Shown: positions 27,568 through 36,548, numbered from the stretch's first letter. The stretch: DNA of 64,000 nt from Candidatus Dactylopiibacterium carminicum (GCF_014736495.1 NZ_MDUX01000010.1:1-64000); one strand, 5' to 3'. The notes: generated by a model from the sequence alone, not told the origin. Program-made: numbers and translations.

Positions 27568-28961
27568 GGTGCCGCTCCCTGCGCGGCCGGCTCGGCGGCC
27601 TTGTCTTCCGGCAGGTATTTCTCCGGATCGTCGCGGAAGGCTTCAAGCGCGGCTTCGTCGGCGAAGAAATAGGTCTTGCCGGCGTAGACGTAGTGGAATG
27701 CCGCAGAAGTGTTGGTGAGCTTCCTGCCGGAGACAGGATCGGTCACCTCGATGGTCAGGACGGTGCTGAACAAGGGCAATCCGGCCTCCAGCGAGGCTTT
27801 CGGGATCACGATCTCGCCCCCTTCGACCCGCCAGTTCTCCACCGGTACCGGATTGCAGCCGCCAGGCTTGCCGATGCTGGGCTTGAACAGATGCACACCG
27901 CAGCCGACGCAGACGATCTGGTCACCCTGCTGCACGTAGCCTTTGTCGCCACACAGCAGGCAGGCATCCATCACCACACTGGGCGAGGCGCGGTCTTCCA
28001 GACGGTTGATGACGAAGAAGCGCACCACCTTGCCGTCGTCGGCGACCCAGGCGAAACGGTGCAGGTTGCCATCCATCATCGGTGCGAGTGCGAGCCGTAG
28101 TTCGTCGTCCGCCGGGATTTCCACCCGTGTGGCAGCGGACAGGGCTGGCGGCCGTGAAGCCACCAGATCCCAGTAGGCATGTACGCCCCCCATCGTCACC
28201 AGCACGAGAGCCAGCGCGCCGAGCAGGCGTTGTGTCTGCCGGTAGGTGGCTTGCGCGATGCGGCGCGCAATCAGCGGCTGGGCTGCCTGCCAGGCCTGGC
28301 GGCGTGGCAGGGCCAGGCGGACAACCGCCACCGCCACCAGCAAGCCGACCAGCAACAGCGCGCCATACGCTGCGCCGGTTTCCAGATCGATGGTCCTTGC
28401 CGCGAAGGACAGGCGCGCGCGGGTCAGCTCCAGCGCCTGCAGCTTCATCAGCGAGAGCAGGATGTTGCCGCTCAGCGGCACCAGCAGCAGGGCGCCCGCT
28501 GCCAGCAGCAGCGGCCAGCGCCCACGTGGCAGTTCGCGCAGCAGGCGGGAAGTCAGCCAGCCCAGCAGCAGGCAGGCGGCGAATGCCGTGACGATGCTGG
28601 CCAGATTGACGATGAAATCGGTATTGATGACCGCAGTGGAAAGCGAAGCCAGCACCGGCGATCTGCCCCACAGGAGGCCGGCGAGAAGAATCAGTGCAAT
28701 CTGCCAGAAGAACTCGCGCCGTGCGGTGAATTGCCAGAGCAGGAATCCGGCGAGCAGGACGAACTGCGCGATGCCCAGGCCAAGCGCGGCGAACTGGCTG
28801 GCGGGCAAGGCGAAACTCAGGCCGATGCCTGCGAGCAGGGCGCCCATGCTGGTCAGCAACAGGGACCAGGGGCCGCAAGAGGGCCGTGCCGCCCAGTGCG
28901 CCGCCAGCAGCAAGGCTGTCGGCAGGAAGGCTGGCAGGATCGAGGCCCAGTAGTAGCTCAT
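27564..28961 (-). CDS. DUF2318 membrane protein with C-terminal YHS-like domain
   Basis: The 465-residue protein has about eight or more membrane helices in the first 270 residues, then a soluble DUF2318 domain. That domain has cysteine pairs in DACLLCGDKGY and IVCVGCGVHLFKPS plus GKPGGCNP, consistent with a metal or Fe-S site. The last part (about residues 415-450) reads FHYVYAGKTYFFADEAALEA, which resembles a YHS metal-binding domain and is not always present in the family. DUF2318 proteins accompany FTR1/P19 iron importers and are suspected to reduce or handle iron at the membrane. A hairpin separates it from the upstream P19-like gene. Confidence 0.85.
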   Translation of the reverse strand: MSYYWASILPAFLPTALLLAAHWAARPSCGPWSLLLTSMGALLAGIGLSFALPASQFAALGLGIAQFVLLAGFLLWQFTARREFFWQIALILLAGLLWGRSPVLASLSTAVINTDFIVNLASIVTAFAACLLLGWLTSRLLRELPRGRWPLLLAAGALLLVPLSGNILLSLMKLQALELTRARLSFAARTIDLETGAAYGALLLVGLLVAVAVVRLALPRRQAWQAAQPLIARRIAQATYRQTQRLLGALALVLVTMGGVHAYWDLVASRPPALSAATRVEIPADDELRLALAPMMDGNLHRFAWVADDGKVVRFFVINRLEDRASPSVVMDACLLCGDKGYVQQGDQIVCVGCGVHLFKPSIGKPGGCNPVPVENWRVEGGEIVIPKASLEAGLPLFSTVLTIEVTDPVSGRKLTNTSAAFHYVYAGKTYFFADEAALEAFRDDPEKYLPEDKAAEPAAQGAAP

Positions 28962-28984
28962 GATTTCGATTGACCGAATGAAAC

Positions 28985-29013
28985 CGGGTGGAACACGAAA
29001 GGCATTCCACCCG
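28985..29013 (-). terminator. Hairpin between the P19-like gene and DUF2318 gene
   Basis: A perfect 9-bp stem (CGGGTGGAA / TTCCACCCG) with an 11-base loop lies in the 63-base gap inside the iron operon. Downstream on the minus strand comes GTTTCATT, only weakly T-rich. It may act as a partial terminator or RNA stabiliser that favours the first two genes. Confidence 0.5.
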
Positions 29014-29024
29014 TGAGACTGCGC

Positions 29025-29552
29025 TTACTTTTTCTTCTTCAGGCCAGCGTACTTGAAGGAGAACGATACGTCGAACGGCCTCCACCAGCGGGCGACACCG
29101 GTTTCGGAATCGGTGTGGCGGTGCAGACCACCAGCCGAGGGGGGCTGGATGTGATAGGTCAGCTTGTAGTTGCCGACGCCGGGCATCTTGATGTTCTGAC
29201 CGTAGTGGGGGCCATCGGCGGCCACCATCGGCATGAAGGTGCCGGTCTGCTTGGCGCCGGTATCGGTATTCGCCAGGGTGTACTCGATCACCAGGTTGGG
29301 CATCCATTCGCCGGCACCGAAGCCGTTCTTGTTGCCTTCGACGGCATGGATATCCGCTTCGAGGTGGATGTCCGACTGCGCTGCGGACAGGCCCATGCCG
29401 CGCGGCTCCATGTCGATCGGGGCCAGATAGACCGCCGCGATTTCCATTTCATTGAGGGTCACCGGCTCGCCGATGGGGAATTCCTCGAACGCCTGCGCGC
29501 TGAGGGTGAAAGCGCCGGCACAGACGGCGGCAAACAGCAAACGGGACTTCAT
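29025..29552 (-). CDS. Periplasmic iron-binding protein, P19/Tpd family
   Basis: The 175-residue protein has a signal peptide ending ...SAQA and the P19/FetP fold family features. These are EEFPIGEPVTLNEMEIAAVY with a candidate metal Glu, DMEPRGMGLSAAQSDIHLEA with the Met and His of the copper/iron site, and HIQPPSAGGLHRHTD near the end with further His ligands. P19 proteins are dimeric and bind copper and ferrous iron in the periplasm. The gene lies between FTR1 and DUF2318 genes as in known p19 loci. The C-terminus ends KKKK. Confidence 0.92.
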   Translation of the reverse strand: MKSRLLFAAVCAGAFTLSAQAFEEFPIGEPVTLNEMEIAAVYLAPIDMEPRGMGLSAAQSDIHLEADIHAVEGNKNGFGAGEWMPNLVIEYTLANTDTGAKQTGTFMPMVAADGPHYGQNIKMPGVGNYKLTYHIQPPSAGGLHRHTDSETGVARWWRPFDVSFSFKYAGLKKKK

Positions 29553-29603
29553 GGTGCGACTCTCCTTGTGAGTGACAGGTAAGACGAGCGGAACGCTTGG
29601 GCC

Positions 29604-31535
29604 TCAGTGCGATGTTTCGCCGGAGACGGAAGCGGGCGCAGGCGGGGCGGAAGCTGGCGAACGCTGGCGTTTGAGCACCCACAGCGCGAACAGCGCTGCG
29701 AGCAGCAATAGCAATTGGGGGATGAGCGTTTCCCGGTAGGGATGTACGCCGAGCAGTGGAATTTCGGGCGCCCAGGCCCACAGCGTGGGCTGGAACAGCT
29801 TGCCTTCGATCAGTTCCATCATGCTCTTGCCGGCGAACACGAAGGCCATCAGGTACATGAAGCCGCCGGTGAACAGGAAGAACGGCCGCAGCGGCAGGCG
29901 TACCACCGACAGGCGCATGACCAGATAGGCGATACCCAGCAGCACGCAGCCGACAAGGAAGCCACCCAACAGGGCAAGGTTGTCGGCCGTGCCCGCCGAG
30001 TCGGCGATCAGTGCCTGGTAGAACAGCACGGTTTCCGCGCCCTCGCGATACACCGCCAGGAAGCTGGCGAACCACAGGCCGAACATCGAGCCTCTGGTCA
30101 GCGAGGCGGAGATCTTGCCTTCCAGATAGGCCTTCCAGTGCTCGGCCTCGGCCTTGGAAAGCAGCCAGTAGCTCATGCTGAACAGCACGAACACCGCGAT
30201 GATCATGGTGAAGCCTTCCAGCAGCTCGCGTTGCGCACCGGCATTGGCGAAGAGCCAGTAGAAAGCTGCCGCGGTGACGACGCTGGCGACCAGCGCCACC
30301 ACTACCGACTGGCGAATCAGCGGAAGCTTGTCGCGATGCCCGTTCTTCACCAGATAGGCGACGATGGCTGCCACGATCAGCAGCGCCTCCAGCCCTTCGC
30401 GCAGAATGATGATCAAGCTCATCAGTGCCAGCGACCACCCGGTCTGCCCCGCGCTGCCCAGTTGTGTAGCCGCCTGTGCCAGACCGGCCGAGAGAGCCTG
30501 CGCCTCCGCCTGCAGCTCGGCCATCGGCCGGCCAGCCTTCATCAGGCTCGTCAGGCGGGTGAAATGCCCTTCCAGCGCCAGCTTCGCGCTGGAGTCCCGC
30601 GCGCCGACGCGGCTTTCCATGCCGGTGGCCTCGAACAGATCGAAATAGCTGTCCTGCACTGCGGCGATGGCCTGCTTTGCGTCGCCCGCTTCGTAATGAC
30701 CCAGGGCCTGAGCGATGGCTGCATCGATGTCGGTGGCGACATTCGCCCAGTTGGCTGTGCCGGTGCTGCCCTCATCCGCCATGACGTTGACTGTGGCGCT
30801 GGCGGGAATCGGCAGCGCTTCCAGTTGCTCCTCGATGTCCTGCAGCAGTGTGGTGATGCCGTAGCCGAGTCTGGTGATCTGCCCGGGTTCGGCGGCCAGC
30901 GCCAGCAGGGCCGAGAATTCCTGATTCAGTTTCTGGGTGTGCTGTGCGGAGCGATTCTGCCGGATCGCGATCTCCATCTCGGAGTTCTTGAAGCCATCGA
31001 ACTGCGCTTTCTGGATGCTGGCCCGCGCGTTTTCGAAGTCGCCGCTCTGATAGAGCGAGATGCCGTCGGCCAGCAGATCGTCGATCAGGCGGTAGTAGTC
31101 GTGCCAGTACGGATCGATCTTTTCGTTGTCGTAGGTGCCGTGCGTGCCTTGCGCCGCCAGACGATGGCCGGCCTCGATGGCGGGCTGCACTTCCCGCAAC
31201 TGGGCTTTCAGCCACGCGATGCGCGCATCCACCGCATCGAGCCCCTGCTTCTGCACGATCATCCGGCGGATCTCACCGAAGGCCGCTTCCATCTCGAAGC
31301 TCTTGCGGGCCGAGAGATTGATCCGGATCGGGCCTTCGAGATTTTCGAAAACCTCGAAGTACGCGGATTGGACCAGTGTCTTGGCAGCGTCGCCTTGCCC
31401 CTCCCGATAGGCTGCCGAAGCCTTGTCCAGGCGTCCTTCGATATCCTGGATAAAGGTCTCGTAGTCGCCCGGATCCGCCATCGCGGGCAAGGCCAGGATG
31501 CAGGCGAAGAGCAGGAACAAGATTTTTTTCATCAT
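29604..31535 (-). CDS. FTR1-family iron permease with periplasmic N-terminal domain
   Basis: The 643-residue protein has a signal peptide (MMKKILFLLFACILALPAMA). A helical periplasmic region of about 360 residues follows, with repeated YQSGDFENARASIQKA-like helical pairs, and then a seven-helix FTR1 domain. Both iron-translocation motifs are present: REGLEALL near residue 380 and REGAETVLFYQ later. Such N-terminally extended FTR1 proteins work with P19 in bacterial ferrous iron import. The longer open frame to 31628 lacks a signal peptide at its start, so I start at 31535 (31532 is equally possible). No good Shine-Dalgarno is visible. It is the first gene of the operon. Confidence 0.93.
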   Translation of the reverse strand: MMKKILFLLFACILALPAMADPGDYETFIQDIEGRLDKASAAYREGQGDAAKTLVQSAYFEVFENLEGPIRINLSARKSFEMEAAFGEIRRMIVQKQGLDAVDARIAWLKAQLREVQPAIEAGHRLAAQGTHGTYDNEKIDPYWHDYYRLIDDLLADGISLYQSGDFENARASIQKAQFDGFKNSEMEIAIRQNRSAQHTQKLNQEFSALLALAAEPGQITRLGYGITTLLQDIEEQLEALPIPASATVNVMADEGSTGTANWANVATDIDAAIAQALGHYEAGDAKQAIAAVQDSYFDLFEATGMESRVGARDSSAKLALEGHFTRLTSLMKAGRPMAELQAEAQALSAGLAQAATQLGSAGQTGWSLALMSLIIILREGLEALLIVAAIVAYLVKNGHRDKLPLIRQSVVVALVASVVTAAAFYWLFANAGAQRELLEGFTMIIAVFVLFSMSYWLLSKAEAEHWKAYLEGKISASLTRGSMFGLWFASFLAVYREGAETVLFYQALIADSAGTADNLALLGGFLVGCVLLGIAYLVMRLSVVRLPLRPFFLFTGGFMYLMAFVFAGKSMMELIEGKLFQPTLWAWAPEIPLLGVHPYRETLIPQLLLLLAALFALWVLKRQRSPASAPPAPASVSGETSH

Positions 31536-31629
31536 GGAAGGACGAACGCCCCGAAAAGACCCCGACTCCAGCGGATGCCGACACACATCCGCTACCGGAT
31601 GCGCAGCTTGCCACAAGCGGCTTAACAAT

Positions 31630-31648
31630 TTAAATAAAAATCATACTC
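31630..31648 (-). promoter_or_regulatory. Possible Fur box and promoter of the iron operon
   Basis: The 19-base stretch ttaaataaaaatcatactc matches the Fur consensus at about 12 of 19 positions, including the core AATCAT. It lies in an AT-rich patch about 100 bases upstream of FTR1, where the minus strand also shows TTGAGT and, 17 bases on, TGTTAA as possible -35 and -10 elements. The location makes sense for iron control, but the match is moderate. Confidence 0.35.
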
Positions 31649-31827
31649 AATTGAGCGTCGTCAGGAGGCGTTCTGCAAAATCGATCGGGAAGCCTCGGTT
31701 GCATGCGGATTGCGTAGCGCGTTGTTAACAAGGGATGGGTGGCTGTGGCGTGCGCATCACGCCATGTGGCAAGGGAGCTTGGCTGAATCCGTGTCCGGGG
31801 CCGTCGTGTAGGCGCAGCCGGGCGCGT

Positions 31828-32474
31828 TTACAGTGGCCAGTGATCCAGCCAATGCCCCCACAGCGTCCGCCAGCAGTCCCAGTCATGCCTGCCGGGCTGC
31901 CAGCGCACGCGTTCGGGTGGCAGCAGGCTGGCGAGCAGCCGCTGGTTGCGCGCGAAGCGGTCTTCGGCTCCGCAGGCGAACCAGACGGGCAGGGTGAGTT
32001 TTGCTTGCTGCTCGACCCCAGCCAGCGCCAGAACACGCGTTCGTCACCCAGCTGCGCGGCGGGTGTCTGCGCCCAGGCCTGCGGCCCGCCAGCGGTGTGG
32101 ATTTCCTTGAGGATGTCGCCGGTGCCGGGATACGGCGCGAGCAGGCACAGACCGGCGAGCTGCGCGGCGTGCGCACTGGCGCAGAGCAGGCCGTTGAAGG
32201 CGCCGAGCGAGATGCCGGCGAGCCAGATCTCGCGGTAGCCGGCGGCCTGCGCGGGCACCAGGACTTCGGCGGCCAGCGTGTCGACCACCGTGCGTGCCAT
32301 CACATGTGTTTGATCGATGCCTGGCAGCCAGACGTCCGTGGCGATGCCGCGCTGGCGCACGGCGGCGATGAAACCCTGGTCGACGTAATCCTGTGGCCTG
32401 GCCTGTGCGGGAGGCAGCAGGATCAGCAGGCGGCCGGCCGGGCTGCCGGCCAGCTCGTCACGCAGCATCTGCAT
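31828..32474 (-). pseudogene. Alpha/beta-hydrolase-like protein with one-base frameshift
   Basis: The first 150 residues show an alpha/beta hydrolase pattern with IWLAGISLGAFNGLL as a nucleophile elbow (G-I-S-L-G) and GLCLLAPYPGTGDIL. After DERVFWRWLG the frame changes. In the next frame the protein continues VEQQAKLTLPVWFACGAEDR and later GRHDWDCWRTLWGHW, which supply the expected acidic and His residues, ending at a TAA (31828-31830). Adding one G to the run of four (32016-32019) restores a 215-residue protein. The gene overlaps the exporter gene by 17 bases and is the last APE-side gene before the iron operon. Sequencing error is possible. Confidence 0.75.
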
Positions 32475-34797
32475 GATCGGCGGGGCGGGCGAGGATGGCC
32501 GCGCAGAGCAGGGCCAGCGCGGCGCCGGGGCCGACGGTGCAGCCCAGGTACGACAGCACCGGCACCGAGGAGAAGGCGAGCACGCCGAAGCTGCTCACCG
32601 TGGTGAGATTGGCCACCACCATCGACACCTGCACCTGGCGTTGCTGTGCCGGGTCCGCGCTGCGCGCGCCAGAATCGAAGAATAGCGTGTAGTTGCGGCC
32701 GATGGCCACCACCAGCAATAGGCCGATAAGGTGCAGGATGGTGAGCTGCACACCGGCAGCGAGCAGACCGGCAGCCACCAGCAGCACGGCGCAGGCGAGC
32801 GGCGCGACGGCGCGCAGCGCGCGCGGCAGTGAGCGCAGGGCAGCGAAGAGCAGCAGGAAGATGGCGAGCATGCCGAAGCCCACGAGCCGCTTGGCTTCGC
32901 CGAGATAGCTGGCGAACAGGCCGGTGGATTCCTCGAGGATGTCGAGCACGATCACGTCCTGCAGGCCGGCCCCGGCCAGCGCGGCCTCCAGCACCGGGAG
33001 GTCGATCTCCTCCTGCCCGGCCGGGGCACGCAGCGGCAGCAGTATCAGCACATCCTGCGCACGCTGCACCACCAGCGAGTCGTAGCCCAGCGCCAGGGCC
33101 GTACCCTTGAGGTCGGTGCGGCTCAACAGCGGCTGGGTACGGCTGGTCTGCACATCCTCGACGAAGCCTTCCAGCCGTTCCGGGCGTAGCGGTAAATCCC
33201 TGGTGGCCGCAGCCAGGTGCGCGCGCAGGTCATCCGCATCCGGCAACGCAGCCTGGCGCGCGGCCTGCAACTGACGGCTGGGCAGGAACTGCGCGGGCGA
33301 GGTGAAGCCGCCCAGATGCCCACGGACGACTTCTTCGCGCAGTACCCGGCCCACGGCTTCGGCTGCCTGCAGTGCGGCCTCGGTGTCCGGCGCGGTGAGC
33401 GCGGCGATGTAGCGCATGTCCGGCGCGCCCAGTTCGTTGCGCAGGCTCATGTCCAGATCCTGTTCGGCGCGGGTCACCGGGCTCAGCGCATTGAGCTGGC
33501 GGTTCCACACGGCGTCGCCCTTGTGCCACAGGAAGCCGGCGGACAGCGCCACGAGCAGCAGTAACAGCGGACGCAGACGGCGACCCTGGGCGAACAGGCC
33601 ATCGATCAGGCGGGCGAAGCGCCCGAGATCGCGTAGCGTGAGGTGTTGCGGTGCCAGTTGCGGCAGCAGGAAGCGTGCGGTGAGCGCGGCGGCGACCAGG
33701 CCGGCCATGGAGAACACGCCCAGTTGCGCCAGCCCCGGGAAGCCGGACACCAGCAGCACGGCGAAGCCGGCCAGCGAGCTTGCCACGCCGAGCGTCACGG
33801 TGCGCCAGAAGCGTTTCTCCGGCACGCCGGCGCCGCGCTGGATGAAGAAATAGATGGAGTAGTCGACCGACTCGCCGATCAGCGTGCAGCCGAAGGCCAG
33901 CGTGAAGCCGTGCACATTGCCGAAGGCCAGGCTCACGGCGGCGATGCCGGCGAGGATGCCGGTGCCCACGGGCAGCAGGCCCAGGCCCAGCAGGCGCGGC
34001 GAGCGGTAGATGGAGAGCAGCAGCAGGATCACCAGCAAGGCGCTGGCGGTGGCCAGCCTGTGGATGTCGCCCTGGATGCGGTCGCGCGAGGCGACGGTGA
34101 ATACCGCCGTGCCGCTCATCACCAGGCGGCTGTCGGCGGCGCGGTCGGGCAATGTGGCGAAAACCCGTTCGATGCGCGCCAGTGTGTCGGCCACGGCATC
34201 GGTATTGGCGCCGTCGGCGGCGAGCTGGATCAGCAGCAGCGCGCGCGTTTCATCGCGCGAGGCCCACACGCCGCCAGCCTGATGCGGCTGGCCCTGGCCG
34301 GTGAACTGGTCGAGCAGGGCCAGGGTTTCGCCGCTGGGGTCGCGCGGCAGCAGCCGCTTCAACAGCATGCCGCCGCTGCCGGCCAGCCCTTCCAGACTCT
34401 GGCCGATGGCATCGCTCAGCCCCTCGGCGGTGAAACGCTCCGGTGTGACGGCCGGACTGAGCAGATAGCGGTTGTCGAAAGCGTAGGCACGGTCGCGCGC
34501 TTCCATGCTGGTCTCGCCATTCAGGACGCCGACGAAGGCCGGGTCCTCGCGCAGCCGCGCCGCCAGGGCACGTGAAAGCTCGCCGCGCTCGGCGACGTCA
34601 CCGCCTTCGATGCCGACCATCACCAGGCGGGCGATGATGCCGTCGCGCAGCTGTTCGATGAGCATCTGCTGGCGGGCATTCGGTGCCTGCGGCATGAAAG
34701 CCGAGAGATCGGCGGCGAAGCGCGTCTGCGTGATCACCGCGATGCACGCGGCGAGCATGCACAGCCACAGCAGCAAGGGGTTGAGCAGGCGCTTCAT
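32458..34797 (-). CDS. MMPL/RND-family exporter of the APE cluster
   Basis: The 779-residue protein has two halves, each with one helix, a periplasmic domain and a bundle of five helices, the RND/MMPL fold. Marks are FGCTLIGESVDYSIYFFIQRG in the first half and LLLVVAIGRNYTLFFDSG in the second. APE clusters encode such an exporter, presumed to move the aryl-polyene lipid out of the inner membrane together with a LolA-like carrier. That carrier is encoded just upstream and overlaps by ATGA. The start at 34797 gives MKRLLNPLLLWLCMLAACIA as first helix. Confidence 0.88.
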   Translation of the reverse strand: MKRLLNPLLLWLCMLAACIAVITQTRFAADLSAFMPQAPNARQQMLIEQLRDGIIARLVMVGIEGGDVAERGELSRALAARLREDPAFVGVLNGETSMEARDRAYAFDNRYLLSPAVTPERFTAEGLSDAIGQSLEGLAGSGGMLLKRLLPRDPSGETLALLDQFTGQGQPHQAGGVWASRDETRALLLIQLAADGANTDAVADTLARIERVFATLPDRAADSRLVMSGTAVFTVASRDRIQGDIHRLATASALLVILLLLSIYRSPRLLGLGLLPVGTGILAGIAAVSLAFGNVHGFTLAFGCTLIGESVDYSIYFFIQRGAGVPEKRFWRTVTLGVASSLAGFAVLLVSGFPGLAQLGVFSMAGLVAAALTARFLLPQLAPQHLTLRDLGRFARLIDGLFAQGRRLRPLLLLLVALSAGFLWHKGDAVWNRQLNALSPVTRAEQDLDMSLRNELGAPDMRYIAALTAPDTEAALQAAEAVGRVLREEVVRGHLGGFTSPAQFLPSRQLQAARQAALPDADDLRAHLAAATRDLPLRPERLEGFVEDVQTSRTQPLLSRTDLKGTALALGYDSLVVQRAQDVLILLPLRAPAGQEEIDLPVLEAALAGAGLQDVIVLDILEESTGLFASYLGEAKRLVGFGMLAIFLLLFAALRSLPRALRAVAPLACAVLLVAAGLLAAGVQLTILHLIGLLLVVAIGRNYTLFFDSGARSADPAQQRQVQVSMVVANLTTVSSFGVLAFSSVPVLSYLGCTVGPGAALALLCAAILARPADHADAA

Positions 34798-35360
34798 GGC
34801 AGGGGCGTGATCAGCATCTCGGTGCGGTCGCCGTCGGCCATCTCGAATTCGATGCGTTGTACCGCGCCCTGCTCGCCGCTGATGGCTACGCGGGTCAGCA
34901 GGCGGTCCATGTCTTCGCTGCGGGGCTGCAGCTCCAGCCGCCATTGCTTGCGCTCGCCACTGAGCTTGACCCAGTAGCTGCGCTCCAGCGCGCGCAGATC
35001 GCCGGCCAGCGTGCCGCGGATGCTGTCGACGAAGGCTGCGGCTTCCGGATAGCTGGAAATGCGCACGGTGGTGGCCGGCTTGCCTTCGCGCTCGACGGTG
35101 AGCCGGTCGCTGGCCAGCAGCAGGGCCTCGGGCTTCGGTTTGAGCGTGCGCTTTTCCAGGCGATCGGGGGCGGTGAAGGCCAGCGTGCCGGAGGACTCGA
35201 CCGGCTTGTCCACGATGCCGAGATACTTCTTCTCGACAAAGCTGGCACGACCGGACTTCTGCTGCGCGAGCAGTTGCATCAGTTCGGTCGGTGACCAGGC
35301 CTGCGCTGGCAGTGCGAGTACCAGCAGGACGGTGAGCAGGGCGGATCTAAGCGGACGCAT
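34794..35360 (-). CDS. LolA-like outer-membrane carrier protein
   Basis: The 188-residue protein has a signal peptide ending LPAQA and then a LolA-type half-barrel: LMQLLAQQKSGRASFVEKKY, GTLAFTAPDRLEKRTLKPKP and a C-terminal strand IEFEMADGDRTEMLITPLP. LolA relatives in APE clusters are thought to ferry the product across the periplasm to the outer membrane. I start at 35360, inside the end of the acyltransferase gene (14-base overlap). It couples by ATGA to the exporter gene. Confidence 0.87.
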   Translation of the reverse strand: MRPLRSALLTVLLVLALPAQAWSPTELMQLLAQQKSGRASFVEKKYLGIVDKPVESSGTLAFTAPDRLEKRTLKPKPEALLLASDRLTVEREGKPATTVRISSYPEAAAFVDSIRGTLAGDLRALERSYWVKLSGERKQWRLELQPRSEDMDRLLTRVAISGEQGAVQRIEFEMADGDRTEMLITPLP

Positions 35361-36267
35361 CAGGGGAAGACTCCCAGAAATCGAAGAAGTTGAACCAGTT
35401 CCAGGGGTTGGCGCGGCAATGACGCTCCAGCGTGGCGACGTAGGCGTGCAGTGCGGCCTCGATGGCGGCTTCACGCGTGGCGCGCGTCACCTGGCTGAAG
35501 TCGGCCAGCGGCTCGAAGTGTACGGCGTAACGGTTGCCGCCCTCATGGATGCCGGCCATGAAGAACACCGGCCGGCGCAGCATCGCGGCCATGCGGAACG
35601 GGCCGGTGGGAAACTGTGCCGGCGCGCCGAGGAAAGGCAGCGTGAGATGGCGGTCCTGGCCGCTGGCGCGATCGGCGAGGACGCTGATGAGGCCACCTTG
35701 CTCCAGCCGGTGGCTGACCTCCAGCATGGTGTCGAGTTGCCCCAGCGGAATGATGTCGGCCATTGCCTGCGGGTTGATCGCGGCCAGTGTGGCGTTGATC
35801 TGGCGTGCATTGTCCGGATACATCAGCAGGCTGACCTGGCCTGGGAGGTTTTCGCGCCCGAGTGCGCGCAGGGCTTCGAAACTGCCGAAATGGGCGCCGA
35901 AGAGCAAGACGCCGCCCTGCGCGTGCGCGGCATGCAGCGCCGCCGTGCCGGCATGCCGCAGGCGCAGGGCACGCGTGCGGCCGTTGAGCAGGTAGAGGCG
36001 GTCGTGGATGCTGCCGGCGAAGCACAGCACATGGCGGTAGAGCTCGAACCCGCGCGCAGGGCGCCCCAGGGCACGGCCGAGATAGGTGCGTGAGGCGCGG
36101 CGCGCGGTGCGGGCCGTGAGCAGGAAATACAGCGCGATGAAATACACCACGGGCCGGGTGAGTCTGCGCCCCAGGCGCAGCGACAGCCAGACCATCACGC
36201 GCAGCCAGAACAGGCTGCCGCGTTCCTGGTGCTGCATCCAGGCGGGGGGGCCGTTTTCTCCGCTCAT
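35347..36267 (-). CDS. LpxL/HtrB-type acyltransferase of the APE cluster
   Basis: The 306-residue protein has an N-terminal membrane helix (about VVYFIALYFLLTA) and the acyltransferase motif GAHFGSFEAL (H-x4-E), followed by LADRASGQDRHLTLPFLG. The C-terminus NPWNWFNFFDFW is usual for this family. It probably places the finished aryl-polyene acyl chain on a lipid acceptor at the inner membrane. The start at 36267 overlaps the stop of the dehydratase gene (ATGA). Confidence 0.88.
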   Translation of the reverse strand: MSGENGPPAWMQHQERGSLFWLRVMVWLSLRLGRRLTRPVVYFIALYFLLTARTARRASRTYLGRALGRPARGFELYRHVLCFAGSIHDRLYLLNGRTRALRLRHAGTAALHAAHAQGGVLLFGAHFGSFEALRALGRENLPGQVSLLMYPDNARQINATLAAINPQAMADIIPLGQLDTMLEVSHRLEQGGLISVLADRASGQDRHLTLPFLGAPAQFPTGPFRMAAMLRRPVFFMAGIHEGGNRYAVHFEPLADFSQVTRATREAAIEAALHAYVATLERHCRANPWNWFNFFDFWESSPDASA

Positions 36268-36548
36268 ACCAGGGTGAAACGCCCGCTGGCGATGCGCCGT
36301 TCGCCTGACAGGATCTCGAAACGGGCGCTGTCTTCGCCGAGCTGGAAATCGAGTTGCAGCGCATCCTGCGGCCCTGCCGGGCTGAGGAACTTGGCGGTGG
36401 GCAGGCCATTCATCCGGCGCCTGCTGGCGGCTTCGATGGCCTGGCGGGCCAGGGTCAGCAGCACCACGCCGGGCACGATGGGCTGGCCCGGGAAATGGCC
36501 GGGCAGGGCGGGGTGCCCGTGCAGCGCGGGCAGGTCTAGGCGCGGCAT
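36264..36548 (-). CDS. FabZ-like 3-hydroxyacyl-ACP dehydratase, short form (ApeI-like)
   Basis: This 94-residue protein has the FabA/FabZ active-site motif GHFPGQPIVPGVVLLTLARQ near residues 17-36 and the hotdog strand pair LQLDFQLGEDSARFEILSGE. Short dehydratases of this kind occur between ligase and acyltransferase genes in APE clusters and act with the second dehydratase at 19626-20075. Start and stop abut or overlap its neighbours, so it is part of one tight operon. Confidence 0.83.
   Translation of the reverse strand: MPRLDLPALHGHPALPGHFPGQPIVPGVVLLTLARQAIEAASRRRMNGLPTAKFLSPAGPQDALQLDFQLGEDSARFEILSGERRIASGRFTLV

Noticed and set aside
29715..31625. A 636-codon plus-strand frame opposite FTR1
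   Set aside because: It is the shadow of FTR1; both REGxE motifs and the signal peptide are on the minus strand.
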